From Blastomussa wellsi (Eukaryota; Cnidaria; Anthozoa; Scleractinia; Plerogyridae), in the NCBI GenBank assembly GCA_947652115.1, contig OX393573.1, positions 10,910,981 through 10,974,980 of the forward strand: a stretch of DNA of 64,000 nt, in the 5' to 3' direction. Every line of letters begins with the position of its first letter. Position 1 is the first letter of the stretch. Below the pieces are notes generated by a model. It saw only the letters and a list, made by a program, of their open reading frames with translations, was not told where the DNA came from and searched no databases. Positions 1 to 8,175 of the stretch are shown here, in pieces. The translations under genes were made by a program, and so were the position numbers.

Positions 1-237
1 CTTTTCAAGACACAACTGGTGTATAATGATGATTTCTCTATAAATTGTCATTATACTCTATATTTATATATCTATAATAAATGTGCCTTAATGGGATCGC
101 TAGCTCAAACTTGATCGCGACTCGTAAACGTATTACGTAAAGTTAAAGTGTATATGACATGAAAAATATTTTCCGCTTATTTGAAAGGCCTTTCGAAATA
201 CAGAAGAATGGCGTTTTTCTTTTTGAAATATATTTTT
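1..237. other. no gene seen
   Basis: AT-rich sequence with no convincing exon, RNA gene or repeat boundary on either strand. Confidence 0.5.
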
Positions 238-826
238 TCGTTGTAGAGATATTTATGCAAATTAGATCATTGATGAAGGCACAAGGCTTGAACTACGAAA
301 TGGTAAAATACTGAATAAACAATATCTCCAAAACTATTGATGCAGTGTTCTTGAAACTTGGCACCACAAATGTACATCCCAAAACAGACACAATGCCTAT
401 CTTGTATTGTTGCCATAACAACGCATTCAATAACGGTCTCTCTCTGTCAAAAAACCAAATATCTCCATTTGCAACCTCTAAAGTGAGACAAAGGGTCCTA
501 CTTGGAACAGGCATAGTTCCCATATTGTCTTAATTCCCATCAATGGATCATGATTGGCTGCGGTAGATGGCTCTTAGTGTAAGCAAAAACTGAGAATTTT
601 AGTTTTTATTAAGGCAGTACCGGCGAGGGTACCAGGGTGTCATTTTGTCTGTTTTGGGATACACATTAGTGGTACCAAGTTTCAAGAACACTGCATCAAT
701 AGTTTTAGAGATATTGTTTATTCAGTATTTTACCATTTTTTAGTTCAAACCAAATGACATCATCGCTGATCTAATTTGCATGATAGAAAAATGTCAGTAT
801 CTCTAAAACGAAGAATGATGTTTCAA
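238..826. repeat. foldback (inverted-repeat) element
   Basis: The block at about 285-395 is the inverted complement of about 643-755. For example GATGCAGTGTTCTTGAAAC near 339 pairs with its complement near 679. The pairing continues outward, more weakly, to about 238 and 826. The arms enclose roughly 250 bp without a credible ORF. This is the layout of a non-autonomous foldback or MITE-type element. No target duplication was identified. The short ORFs on both strands here simply mirror the two arms. Confidence 0.75.
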
Positions 827-2444
827 ATGATGTTTTAACTTTTTTTCTTCAAACTGATTCACGGAATCATTCCAGCTCCAGCGCACATCTCACTGCTGTT
901 GGTCACAAACACAGAGACAATGCAAAGAGCTTCTTTTATTATTATCTGTTGCAAGAGCATCCAATTTATTCGAAGTGTTGTGGACAAAAAATTCATTTGA
1001 TAAATCGAAATTGAATAAAGGGTACAATAAGAATTTTCTAAAAATGCCACGGCTTTAACTTCTGGTGAAGATTATGGCAACTAGGCTTTCATTCGACTGA
1101 AAATGACTTCAAAAGCGCTGCACTTTACCGCAATATGTTATGACCAAAAACACCTCTTTTAAACAATAGGCAAAGACGGTGTAATGTTTAAAAACACTGT
1201 CGCCATGGCAAAGGAAAATAAGAGAAATTGCCTTAACAGAAGAACTTAGATTCGGAGGAAGCCTGCGATCAGGCGAATTTTTTTGAAAAGAAGGAAAAAA
1301 GTACGCCTGATATATTTATTCAACCGGTTGCCATTCGCTGTCAAACCACAGTCTGTATGTAGTTTGCATTAATTTTGTGACTCGAATTTCCACCAGGCGC
1401 GAAAAATTTGCAGAATAATTCGTTGGATACGCAACGGCTGCATTAAAACTTCGCCTCGTTAAAACAAACATTTGTTTGGAAGAAGAAGATTGAACTGGTG
1501 TTCGAGAATTGGAGTGGGCTTACAAGCCGGACAATTAACGTGTTCTCAGCCATATCGTCGCTTTCATTTGGTAAACATTTTACCTAACACCTTTGTAATT
1601 ATTTGAAAAATCCGTTGGGCTAAACGCCAAAACAGCTCCACGTAAAAAGGCGTTTAAAAAGCGAGAATTGTACTGTAAATTCGAATATACGCAAGGGTTT
1701 CGGCGAAATCGTCCTATTCCTCTCGACCGGAAGCGTTACTTACACAAGACGGCCAATGAGAACACGTCAATTCCATAAGCATTGTTTTACGACCAATCAG
1801 ATAAAAAGCCAAAATCTGTCTTTTTTACATGAGATCCGACAAGCAAATGTATCATATCATCCTTCCCCGAGATGAGGGAGGGCATTTTGGCGGATTCCGC
1901 ACCGCGGGCATCATGGGAAGATCGTGGGATTTAGAGCGGGGCTGGGGGAGACATCCCAACAAACGTATGGCTTCAAAGAGTTGGAGGGGGGGGCATCCGA
2001 CATAAATGTTCTCTAAAGTGTAAAAAACTCAAGTATAACTACTAATCGGTTGAACATACAGTCAACTACCACTTGCAGCCACGTGTCCCATCGCATTAAA
2101 ATACGTTGTGTACTTGCAATATTACTGCTATTATTTTTCAAATTCCTCTTTCTAGTCGGCGAGTTTCAAAACTGGAATGTATACGTAGTTTTGAACATTC
2201 AATTCAGATTTAAAATAAAATATACTGGTCACACTTGACTTGACTGTAATATAGTGACAAGGGGCAAAATGCTGCTTTCTGAGGTGGAATGTTTCTGTAA
2301 CTTGGGTTGAACGAAAGAAGAATGCCATATTATAACCGGAAGTTAAAATGTTACTCACAAATAATCCATCTTAAAACCCTCTCTTTTATATTTTCAACTC
2401 TTTGTACGATTTTCACCTTATTCTTTCCTTAACTTTCGATTTAG
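827..2444. other. intergenic or intronic, no gene seen
   Basis: No ORF with protein-like character, no tRNA and no clear repeat. It lies directly 5' of the interrupted host exon, so it may be intron or 5' flank of that gene. A hydrophobic signal-peptide-like stretch near 2100-2160 has no ATG in frame. A pyrimidine-rich tract at about 2385-2444 leads into the exon proposed next. Confidence 0.4.
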
Positions 2445-2561
2445 TTTTATTTGTATCGTTGATACAAACACAGGTACGCCAAACGTTATAGACGCACGCG
2501 GTCAAAGTATCAGCCAAGGAGTTCACAATGGTGTCGCCTTTGCCAACTTTAAGGCCCACGA
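2445..2561 (+). CDS. PAN/EGF-type host gene, 5' half of exon split by the Polinton
   Basis: This frame reads ...GVAFANFKAH and stops at the element border inside a histidine-glutamate codon pair. On the far side of the 15.7 kb insertion (from 18227) the same frame continues EFSYLNITSL... without loss of a base once one copy of the 6-bp duplication is removed. A splice acceptor is proposed at 2443-2444 (TTTCGATTTAG after a pyrimidine-rich tract). The upstream exons, including the signal peptide, were not found. The domain is a cysteine-containing PAN/Apple-like fold that ends in an EGF module, so a secreted or surface protein is likely. The allele is disrupted in this assembly. Continuity is seen directly; the domain name rests on cysteine spacing. 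Confidence 0.7.
2556..2561. repeat. target site duplication, left (CCACGA)
   Basis: CCACGA directly precedes the left terminus and recurs at 18221-18226 directly after the right terminus. Six base pairs is the duplication length known for Polinton integrases. The first base of the element is ambiguous by one position because the duplication ends in A. Confidence 0.9.
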
Positions 2562-2827
2562 CACACATAACACTGGGTGGTTCTGGCGCATGGATTTTTT
2601 TGGGTTTGAGTGGGGGATGACGTTTTGGTTTACGCATCCCGGCTCACCAGCTCGCCGGCTCGCCGGGATGCGTAAACCAAAACGTCATCCCCCACTCAAA
2701 CCCAAAAAAATCCATGCGCCCAGAACCACCCAGTGTTATGTGTGTGTGGAATAAACATGGCAAAAACCACTGCGCATAAGAGGAGGCTGCACGCCTTCAA
2801 ATGGAAAACGGGGGCACAGCGCGGCCA
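2562..2827 (+). repeat. left terminal inverted repeat, with terminal palindrome
   Basis: Inverted copy of 17954-18220, essentially identical over about 266 bp. The outer part (2562-2746) is itself a palindrome: arm 2562-2643, an 18-nt GC-rich loop 2644-2661, and arm 2662 to about 2746. The two arms differ by one base (TGGCGC outside, TGGGCGC inside). A single strand could fold into a hairpin. Beyond 2827 the similarity to the right end weakens but continues up to the first start codon (2916), where both ends share TATATAGAACATGG. Confidence 0.93.
2747..2759 (+). promoter_or_regulatory. AATAAAC motif abutting start codon
   Basis: GGAATAAACATGG places AATAAAC directly before the ATG at 2757. 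The same motif occurs, as CAATAAACAAAACATG, before the genes starting at 5326 (-) and 11250 (+). The copy in the right TIR precedes the ATG at 18024 (-). It is proposed as an element-specific promoter or transcription start signal. Confidence 0.45.
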
Positions 2828-2912
2828 AAAATCAATGGGGCAACTGGAGAGGAAACTCAAATTTCACATTTTGGCTCAGGAATTATTTGAAGACATGCGC
2901 GCACATATATAG
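2757..2912 (+). CDS. small basic protein starting inside the left TIR
   Basis: A 51-residue ORF beginning MAKTTAHKRRLHAFKW. The first 23 or so residues are rich in Lys, Arg and His and lie inside the TIR. They are therefore identical to the start of the ORF at 18024-17839 on the other end of the element. The C-terminal half diverges from that ORF after the TIR identity ends. The stop codon overlaps the TATATAG box of the next gene, whose ATG is only 4 nt downstream. The AATAAAC motif before the ATG matches other genes of the element, which favours it being expressed. No family was recognised; a nucleic-acid-binding role is possible from charge alone. Confidence 0.4.
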   Translation: MAKTTAHKRRLHAFKWKTGAQRGQKSMGQLERKLKFHILAQELFEDMRAHI

Positions 2913-2915
2913 AAC

Positions 2916-3173
2916 ATGGTCAAAAACCTCCCACCCGAAATTCGTGAGATGATATTGAAAGAATTAATTAAAATCAAGATCCAAGAGAAATGGGATCTGG
3001 GTTTTTTTGAAGTTCATTGTGAAATGAGAATGCACCCATTTTGTGAAAAAAATCAACGCATCACAAAAGTTACGTCATGCGGGAAAGTTTGTAGTTTCAG
3101 GAAAATTGATTTGTGCAACCTGTGTTTAAAAAACGGAAAGAGGCATATTATCGGCCGCCCTGTCTTTCACTGA
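2916..3173 (+). CDS. small F-box-like, cysteine-rich protein
   Basis: 85 residues. The N-terminus (LPPEIREMILKELI, residues 5-18) resembles the first helix of F-box domains. The rest carries six cysteines (35, 43, 55, 59, 67, 70), including CxxxC and CxxC pairs that could bind zinc. The start is set by the TATATAGAACATGG context, which is the same 14 nt found at the polymerase start on the other end. The function is unknown; a host ubiquitin-ligase adaptor is a guess from a short motif. The 200 nt after the stop contain no convincing gene. Confidence 0.55.
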   Translation: MVKNLPPEIREMILKELIKIKIQEKWDLGFFEVHCEMRMHPFCEKNQRITKVTSCGKVCSFRKIDLCNLCLKNGKRHIIGRPVFH

Positions 3174-3373
3174 AATTTCACAATGTTTTTTCGTCCGCTT
3201 CACGCATCGCCTCAACAACTTGTTGAGCTATCTGTCTGACATCATTCAGCCAAACTGGAGAAGAAAGTTCCGCAAAAATAACGAAAAGCATTTGAAATAT
3301 CGTGATCATTTTGAGTTATGCAGTCAACCTTTAATTATACTTAAAGATATTTTTTTTGTTTTTCCCTCAAACT

Positions 3374-4048
3374 TCAGTTCAAATTTGCAGTGCTTGGCGC
3401 CGCGAGTTTTCTCATAAGCTGTTCTTGAAGCTCTTTTTTTATCTTTTCAACATCAGGCAGTTTACTTAAAGATGGTTTTTTTGTGAGCTTTGCTCGTACC
3501 TTTTCTTTTAACTCATTGTACCGTTCCAATTCAGAAAGAATAATCTGAAACTCAGAATCACTAATGCGATTATCAATTAAAGCCTTGGAAACCAGCTTGT
3601 CAACACTCGCACGTTTTGCAAGGCCAAGAGTAACAATCTCCTGATGTTTTGACATTTTTTTGTCAAGTTTTTTTCCAAAAAGAATCAAAATGGAGGAAGA
3701 AACAGAGAAAAAGCCACCCACAACACCTAAGGGTATAGCAACGGGTATCCCAATACCTGTTAGAGCAGACGCAAGTCCAGCACTAGAAAAAACAGCGCTG
3801 AGTCCGCCAAGACCGCCGGAAATCCAGTTAACAGCCGTTTTAGTGCGTTTAAATTTTTTTCGAACAAGCCTATAGTGGTCAACCTCTTGAGTCAACTTTG
3901 CAGCGATTTCGTTCACCTTTCCAAGGCGAAAGTCTTGGGGCATTTGTTGAGTCATTTGCAAAGACTCATGGCCTTCTATAACAGGGTATATCCTGCTTTG
4001 TTCAACATAAGCCGGAGCGCTCGGTAATACGTTTGATTCGCAAGACAT
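3374..4048 (-). CDS. conserved Polinton protein with glycine-rich hydrophobic core
   Basis: About 224 residues from the ATG at 4048; an upstream in-frame ATG at 4078 would add 10. After a polar N-terminus there is a basic helix (RLVRKKFKRTK). A long Gly/Ala/Ile-rich hydrophobic stretch of about 45 residues follows (GGLGGLSAVFSSAGLAS...), then a charged C-terminal helical region (ISDSEFQIILSELERY). I recognise this architecture from Polinton-like elements of cnidarians, where its function is unsettled. A membrane-active virion protein is plausible from the amphipathic core. The start overlaps the end of the truncated minor capsid paralogue in another frame (46 nt from 4048). Last gene of the left - strand block. 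Confidence 0.65.
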   Translation of the reverse strand: MSCESNVLPSAPAYVEQSRIYPVIEGHESLQMTQQMPQDFRLGKVNEIAAKLTQEVDHYRLVRKKFKRTKTAVNWISGGLGGLSAVFSSAGLASALTGIGIPVAIPLGVVGGFFSVSSSILILFGKKLDKKMSKHQEIVTLGLAKRASVDKLVSKALIDNRISDSEFQIILSELERYNELKEKVRAKLTKKPSLSKLPDVEKIKKELQEQLMRKLAAPSTANLN

Positions 4049-4592
4049 TTGAATCAAAATTGTAAGAGATTTTTTCATACGGTTTGCCTCTCACATCGAA
4101 TCGAGCCAAAATACTTGATCTTTTTCCATCGAGAAAATTCTTTTCTTTGTCAACAAGGTCGCAGTGAATAAAATAAGTAGACAGGCAGTGTTTTTTGTTG
4201 AATGTGAACCCTGATAAAGTTTCTCCAATATCAAACAGTTTGTCAAATTCCTCGCTGAAATTTATACCAACTCGCCTAAATTTAGAATTTTGAAGAATCA
4301 GCACGCCCGCGGGCGTGTCGGCATCTGTAAAATTTATGTAGTCGTATATTTGTAAGGCTTTCTTTAAAGCTTCAACAAAAGTCTCAATGGTGTAAAAACC
4401 GGGATGTAAATTAGTCACAAATTCTCTATAATTTTGCTCTTTATCTATTAACGTGACCGTTCCACCCTTAAAATTAAACCACGAGTTGTAAAGCGAACAG
4501 CTTAAAAGCCTGATATACTTTGGCTTCGTAATTGGATAGTCGAAATTAACAGTGTAGTCGTTTGAAGGAGCTTTGAACGTGAGCACAACCAT
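4002..4592 (-). CDS. probable minor capsid (penton-like) protein, C-terminally truncated paralogue
   Basis: 196 residues, paralogous to its upstream neighbour at 4664-5326. Both start MVV.T..APSNDYTV.FD, and both share KPKYIRLL.CSL.NSWFN and STYFIHCDL. The copy stops after the segment equivalent to FDVRGKP and lacks the last 35 or so residues of the neighbour, including the VNSLTISV...PLTFVLEI strand pair. Its final codons overlap the start of the next - strand gene. The promoter-like TTTATATAAAAATGG lies directly at the ATG. Minor capsid (single jelly-roll penton) is an inference from the all-beta character and the presence of the family in Polintons. Confidence 0.55.
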   Translation of the reverse strand: MVVLTFKAPSNDYTVNFDYPITKPKYIRLLSCSLYNSWFNFKGGTVTLIDKEQNYREFVTNLHPGFYTIETFVEALKKALQIYDYINFTDADTPAGVLILQNSKFRRVGINFSEEFDKLFDIGETLSGFTFNKKHCLSTYFIHCDLVDKEKNFLDGKRSSILARFDVRGKPYEKISYNFDSNVLRIKRITERSGLC

Positions 4593-4606
4593 TTTTATAT
4601 AAAAGA
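4593..4606 (-). promoter_or_regulatory. TATA-like box at start codon
   Basis: On the - strand CTTTTATATAAAAATGG places a TATATAA box 3 nt before the ATG at 4592. This is the same spacing class as other genes in the element. Confidence 0.45.
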
Positions 4607-4663
4607 AAATATATTCAATTAAATATTTTAAACAAAAATTTGTCTGTCGAAGTTATTTCAAAT

Positions 4664-5326
4664 TCAAGAGGTAATCTCCAAAACGAAAGTGAGTGGCATC
4701 CCATTGAAATCGAAAGGTTCACCATTCTCATCTTTGACTGAAATAGTCAAACTGTTTACCTCTCGTCTTTTCGAAGTGGCACGAACATGCTGTGGCTCTG
4801 ACTGATAAAAAACTTTATCCCAAGGTTCACCTTTTATATCAAAGTTGGCAAGAATGGTGGATGGTTTTCCATTCAACTGATTTTCTTGATGGTCAATCAA
4901 GTCACAATGGATGAAGTACGTTGAAGGGGAGTTCAGTTTTTTTGAAAACAATAACGGAAAGAATGGTGGTAAATTTCCGACACCAAGAAGAGAGCTCAAA
5001 TTTTCATCAATTTCAAGGTTTTCCAATTTTGTGTTGTAGACAAACATTTGACCATAGGGTGTGTTGATTTCTGCTTTTAAGGTGTCACTGTCCGGCAAAA
5101 GACCATTTTCAATTTTACTTGCCAAAGATTTCAAGGTGTAATGGCCCGGTAAAAAGATGATGGTTTTGTTCTTTGTTTTCGATTTAAGTCTGCCCACTTT
5201 TTTCAGGTTAAACCACGAATTTGGAAGCGAGCAGTTCAAAAGCCTGATATACTTTGGCTTTGGAATTGGACGGTCGAAATAAACAGTGTAGTCGTTTGAA
5301 GGTGCGATGATTGTGTGCACAACCAT
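4664..5326 (-). CDS. probable minor capsid (penton-like) protein
   Basis: 220 residues, predicted mostly beta. The C-terminus (VNSLTISVKDENGEPFDFNG...PLTFVLEI) is a beta-strand pattern I associate with a conserved capsid-associated protein of Polinton and adintovirus elements, best explained as the single jelly-roll vertex protein. Full length compared with the shorter paralogue immediately downstream (4002-4592), which points to tandem duplication. It is divergent from the + strand gene at 5370, and the 43-nt gap must hold both promoters. The 16-mer CAATAAACAAAACATG at its start is identical to the one at the + strand gene at 11250. Confidence 0.6.
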   Translation of the reverse strand: MVVHTIIAPSNDYTVYFDRPIPKPKYIRLLNCSLPNSWFNLKKVGRLKSKTKNKTIIFLPGHYTLKSLASKIENGLLPDSDTLKAEINTPYGQMFVYNTKLENLEIDENLSSLLGVGNLPPFFPLLFSKKLNSPSTYFIHCDLIDHQENQLNGKPSTILANFDIKGEPWDKVFYQSEPQHVRATSKRREVNSLTISVKDENGEPFDFNGMPLTFVLEITS

Positions 5327-5339
5327 GTTTTGTTTATTG
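5327..5339 (-). promoter_or_regulatory. AATAAAC start-proximal motif
   Basis: The - strand reads CAATAAACAAAACATG into the ATG at 5326. The identical 16 nt occur at 11237-11252 (+) before another gene of this element, and a shorter version (GGAATAAACATGG) occurs in both TIRs. Confidence 0.5.
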
Positions 5340-5369
5340 AAGAAAAAATATTTTGTTTAAATAATCGCA

Positions 5370-6872
5370 ATGCAAGGAGAGTACAGTGATGATTTTGCAA
5401 AATATCTTAGCAGAGTGAGAAATAAATCAAGACATGGCACTTCAGAAAGCAAATCTCCCAGCCAAGATGTGAAGAAAGCACCGGTCAGCAAACCACACAC
5501 CCAAGAAGTGGAAAAAACACCTGTTGTGAAGAAAAAACCTGTTGTGGAATACATTGACGGTTTTCCAAAATGGCTTACGCAAATCAGTGAAAAAGAAGAC
5601 TTGCCAATTCCAGCGGTGCCATTCCACGAAGCGGCCCCCAGTTTGAAGAAAATATTCAACAATGACGTGAACATATATGTGACACCGGATTGGTTCTTTA
5701 CCACGCGGTTCCGAGAGGTATTTCAAAAAACAAAGCTGCCTCTGGACCAATCGCCTGGAGAGGATGGCGCTGACGAGGTGAGGCATTGGCTGGCAACGCC
5801 TGACATGAAATATTGGCCACAGCAACTGAATTTTGCCACCTGGTGCGCGACCACGGGCTGCGGAATTTCACGGGATATTTTTGATGAAGAGCACACATCT
5901 TTGGAACTGCCACCGCAAGTCAGGGCATTTTTTGTTTTCCACGTGTACTTCACGGTCAGACGGATTTTGTATCAGCTCGGAGGCCCCCAAAACATTTTCG
6001 CGTTGCCGGGTGATCCAGCATTTACCCCGAGAAACAATCCTTATGATGTTGCTTCGTACGGAAGGATTTGCCATGAATTTGGGATCGAGGTTACGAATGA
6101 CTTCCGCTTCACGCCCGGCAGCGGGACGTTTCATAATTGGGCAGGCGGGCCGCATTACAAACGCCACCCAACAAGCGTCGCATATAACCAATACGACTGG
6201 TTTTGCGCGAACCATGCCGAAGGGCTGACACCAGCCGGCTTGAGCCGAATAAACCAGTCGATCGAGGCTTTCGTGTACTGCGTTCTCGGCGCCCAAGTGG
6301 ATCAAAGAAGCAGCATCCAGGGCACTGGAGGCCGAGCGCGTGAGGTCCAAAGCCAGTTTCTTCACCTGTTTGAAGGCGCAGTGATACAGCCAGATTTGTC
6401 AGCGTCTGTTCAAAGATACCAACTTGCCATTGACGAGGCGAAAGTCAGGCTGAACCTTGCTTTGTGCCCGGGCGCATGGCTGATGCCAGGCTACATGGTG
6501 ATCAACACAGAAAGCGTTATGGGCTACAACAACTTCCTCAAACAAGCTGTGGCGGGGATGAAACTTGGAATAAACAACCAGATCAACAAGGACAAAAAAA
6601 CAGTGACCCATCAACCCATGGATGGAGAGAAATCAAAATACAACCCACCAAGCAGCCACCCTTCGAACCCAATTCACAAAGCGGCCAAAGCTGAAAGCAA
6701 AAAAGATCTGGAGCCTTCTGCCAAAACACCTGCAACAGGGGTGCGGGGTTCACCCCGCGCACAAACGGTTGAAACAGCCAGCACGGACAGTGAGGCTCAT
6801 GACACGAACAAAACGGCTCTAATAGTTGGCGTGGTCGCACTTGCGGGTTTGGTGTTTTTGGCGTCCCGCTAA
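5370..6872 (+). CDS. large conserved Polinton protein with C-terminal membrane anchor
   Basis: 500 residues. The N-terminal 70 or so are Lys/Ser/Pro-rich and probably disordered. A long globular middle contains NNPYDVASY, DFRFTPGSG, GLTPAGLSRINQSIEAF and VINTESVMGYNN. A low-complexity polar linker follows (residues ~395-475). A single hydrophobic segment ends the protein (TALIVGVVALAGLVFLASR). I recognise the middle region from other Polinton-like elements, but no biochemical function is known to me. A tail-anchored virion or entry-associated protein is possible. The last 4 nt overlap the stop end of the convergent gene 6869-8116. Confidence 0.65.
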   Translation: MQGEYSDDFAKYLSRVRNKSRHGTSESKSPSQDVKKAPVSKPHTQEVEKTPVVKKKPVVEYIDGFPKWLTQISEKEDLPIPAVPFHEAAPSLKKIFNNDVNIYVTPDWFFTTRFREVFQKTKLPLDQSPGEDGADEVRHWLATPDMKYWPQQLNFATWCATTGCGISRDIFDEEHTSLELPPQVRAFFVFHVYFTVRRILYQLGGPQNIFALPGDPAFTPRNNPYDVASYGRICHEFGIEVTNDFRFTPGSGTFHNWAGGPHYKRHPTSVAYNQYDWFCANHAEGLTPAGLSRINQSIEAFVYCVLGAQVDQRSSIQGTGGRAREVQSQFLHLFEGAVIQPDLSASVQRYQLAIDEAKVRLNLALCPGAWLMPGYMVINTESVMGYNNFLKQAVAGMKLGINNQINKDKKTVTHQPMDGEKSKYNPPSSHPSNPIHKAAKAESKKDLEPSAKTPATGVRGSPRAQTVETASTDSEAHDTNKTALIVGVVALAGLVFLASR

Positions 6873-8116
6873 CTCTGTTTTTTGGTCAAGCGCTCAATCA
6901 AAAAGGCGACAACAGCCAAAATCACAAGCCAGGCGTGCTCAGCCAGAAACCCGAGGACCTTACCAGCAGTTGTGAAAAGAAAAGAAACAATCGAGCCAAG
7001 GAGACCTGGAAGGACGGACAATATTTTTTTACCGAGGTCTTTTAGCCCGTTTCCCAAAGCTTTGCCGAATGCTTTGACAGCATTGACAACAGGTTTCGTT
7101 AAAAGCTTTACGATTTCCATGATGAGAATACCGGCGGCAATTGAGATCGCTGTCACCGTGAAACCGTATTTTTTGAAGACATTTTTGATTTTTTCTCTGA
7201 CTCTTTCACGGAAAGAAAGCCTTTCAAGGTCTCTTTCTCTTTCAGCCTCGATTTGATTTTCTTCATTCACGAGCCGCTCAACGTTTTCACGGGCGTGCTC
7301 TCTTTCATCAGACGGGGCATTTTCATCATTAACGATTTCTTTTTGCTTTTCTTTTTCTTGTTGTATTTCTTTTTCTTTTTCTGTCCTTTGTTCTTCATTT
7401 TTTTCAAATTCTTGAAGGGGGATCGATTCAAAATCAATCGACTCGTAATCATTGTTTTCCAACCGTTCAAGTTCTCGCTGGAGATCAGTCCGTTCTGCAA
7501 TTTGTCTTTTTGCTCTTTCTCGGGCTTTTTCTCTTTCTGTTGGGCTTTGCTTTTCATCGTCTGCAAATTTTTTATTTTCATAAATGTCTTGTGACAGTGT
7601 TCCAATTTTTTCATCGATTGTTTCTCTTCGACTTTTCCCAAGTTCACGAGTTATTTCTTTTGGAAGTGCAGGATTTATCCGGAATTTATTCGTTTTTGTG
7701 TCTCTTGTTGTTAAAAAATATGTTGTTGTTTTCACACCTTTTTTGGTGGCTCTAAATAAACCGACTTTCACCCTATTGTTTTCCATTCGGACATTAAGAT
7801 CTTCCAACTTTGCAAATGGAAACTCTTTTTTAAGAAAATCATTAGCAACCATGATTGTTGTCAAATCGTTTTTTGGAGGATCAGGCTTAGGATCAGGCAG
7901 ATCTTCTTCGATATAAGAGGTTTCTGCAGTGGAAGAACTCCTTGACCTTTCCCTCAGACGTTTCAGGCGATCTCTCATTTCTTGTTCTTCAGGAAAACCG
8001 GAATCCCCGTCGCCATGATCAAGATGTTCATATTTCTCATCATCTTTCTCAGCATCTTTCTCATGATCATCATCATGTTCCAAAAGAGGGTCTTTTTCTT
8101 CTTCCATCATTGCCAT
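6869..8116 (-). CDS. conserved Polinton protein: acidic/coiled-coil with C-terminal membrane segments
   Basis: 415 residues. A highly acidic N-terminus (DDDHEKDAEKDDEKYEHLD) is followed by an arginine/serine patch, a small folded region (residues ~85-150), and a long Glu/Lys/Arg coiled coil (~165-300). The C-terminus is strongly hydrophobic (~315-410), with two or three likely membrane passes (ISIAAGILIMEIVKLL; FLAEHAWLVILAVVAFLI) separated by a Gly/Lys segment. I recognise this layout from cnidarian Polintons; the role is unknown. It is the only - strand gene in the centre of the element. It converges on 5370-6872 with a 4-nt overlap, and its promoter region faces that of the capsid gene. 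Confidence 0.65.
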   Translation of the reverse strand: MAMMEEEKDPLLEHDDDHEKDAEKDDEKYEHLDHGDGDSGFPEEQEMRDRLKRLRERSRSSSTAETSYIEEDLPDPKPDPPKNDLTTIMVANDFLKKEFPFAKLEDLNVRMENNRVKVGLFRATKKGVKTTTYFLTTRDTKTNKFRINPALPKEITRELGKSRRETIDEKIGTLSQDIYENKKFADDEKQSPTEREKARERAKRQIAERTDLQRELERLENNDYESIDFESIPLQEFEKNEEQRTEKEKEIQQEKEKQKEIVNDENAPSDEREHARENVERLVNEENQIEAERERDLERLSFRERVREKIKNVFKKYGFTVTAISIAAGILIMEIVKLLTKPVVNAVKAFGKALGNGLKDLGKKILSVLPGLLGSIVSFLFTTAGKVLGFLAEHAWLVILAVVAFLIERLTKKQS

Positions 8117-8175
8117 TGCGAAATATAAATTCTATTTATTTTCAATTTAAATAAAAATGTGCAGCTTTCAATACC

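Noticed and set aside
2050..2238. Signal-peptide-like ORF upstream of the interrupted host exon
   Set aside because: No ATG in frame (only TTG), and the candidate donor does not match the phase required by the exon at 2445.
3374..4078. Start of the hydrophobic-core protein at 4078, with KKSLTILIQ read as the missing C-terminal strand of the capsid paralogue
   Set aside because: It lies in a different frame over codons that still belong to the paralogue; the resemblance is chance. The ATG at 4048 is preferred.
7253..7755. + strand ORFs rich in Phe and Leu
   Set aside because: Shadows of the Glu/Lys coiled coil encoded on the - strand at 6869-8116.
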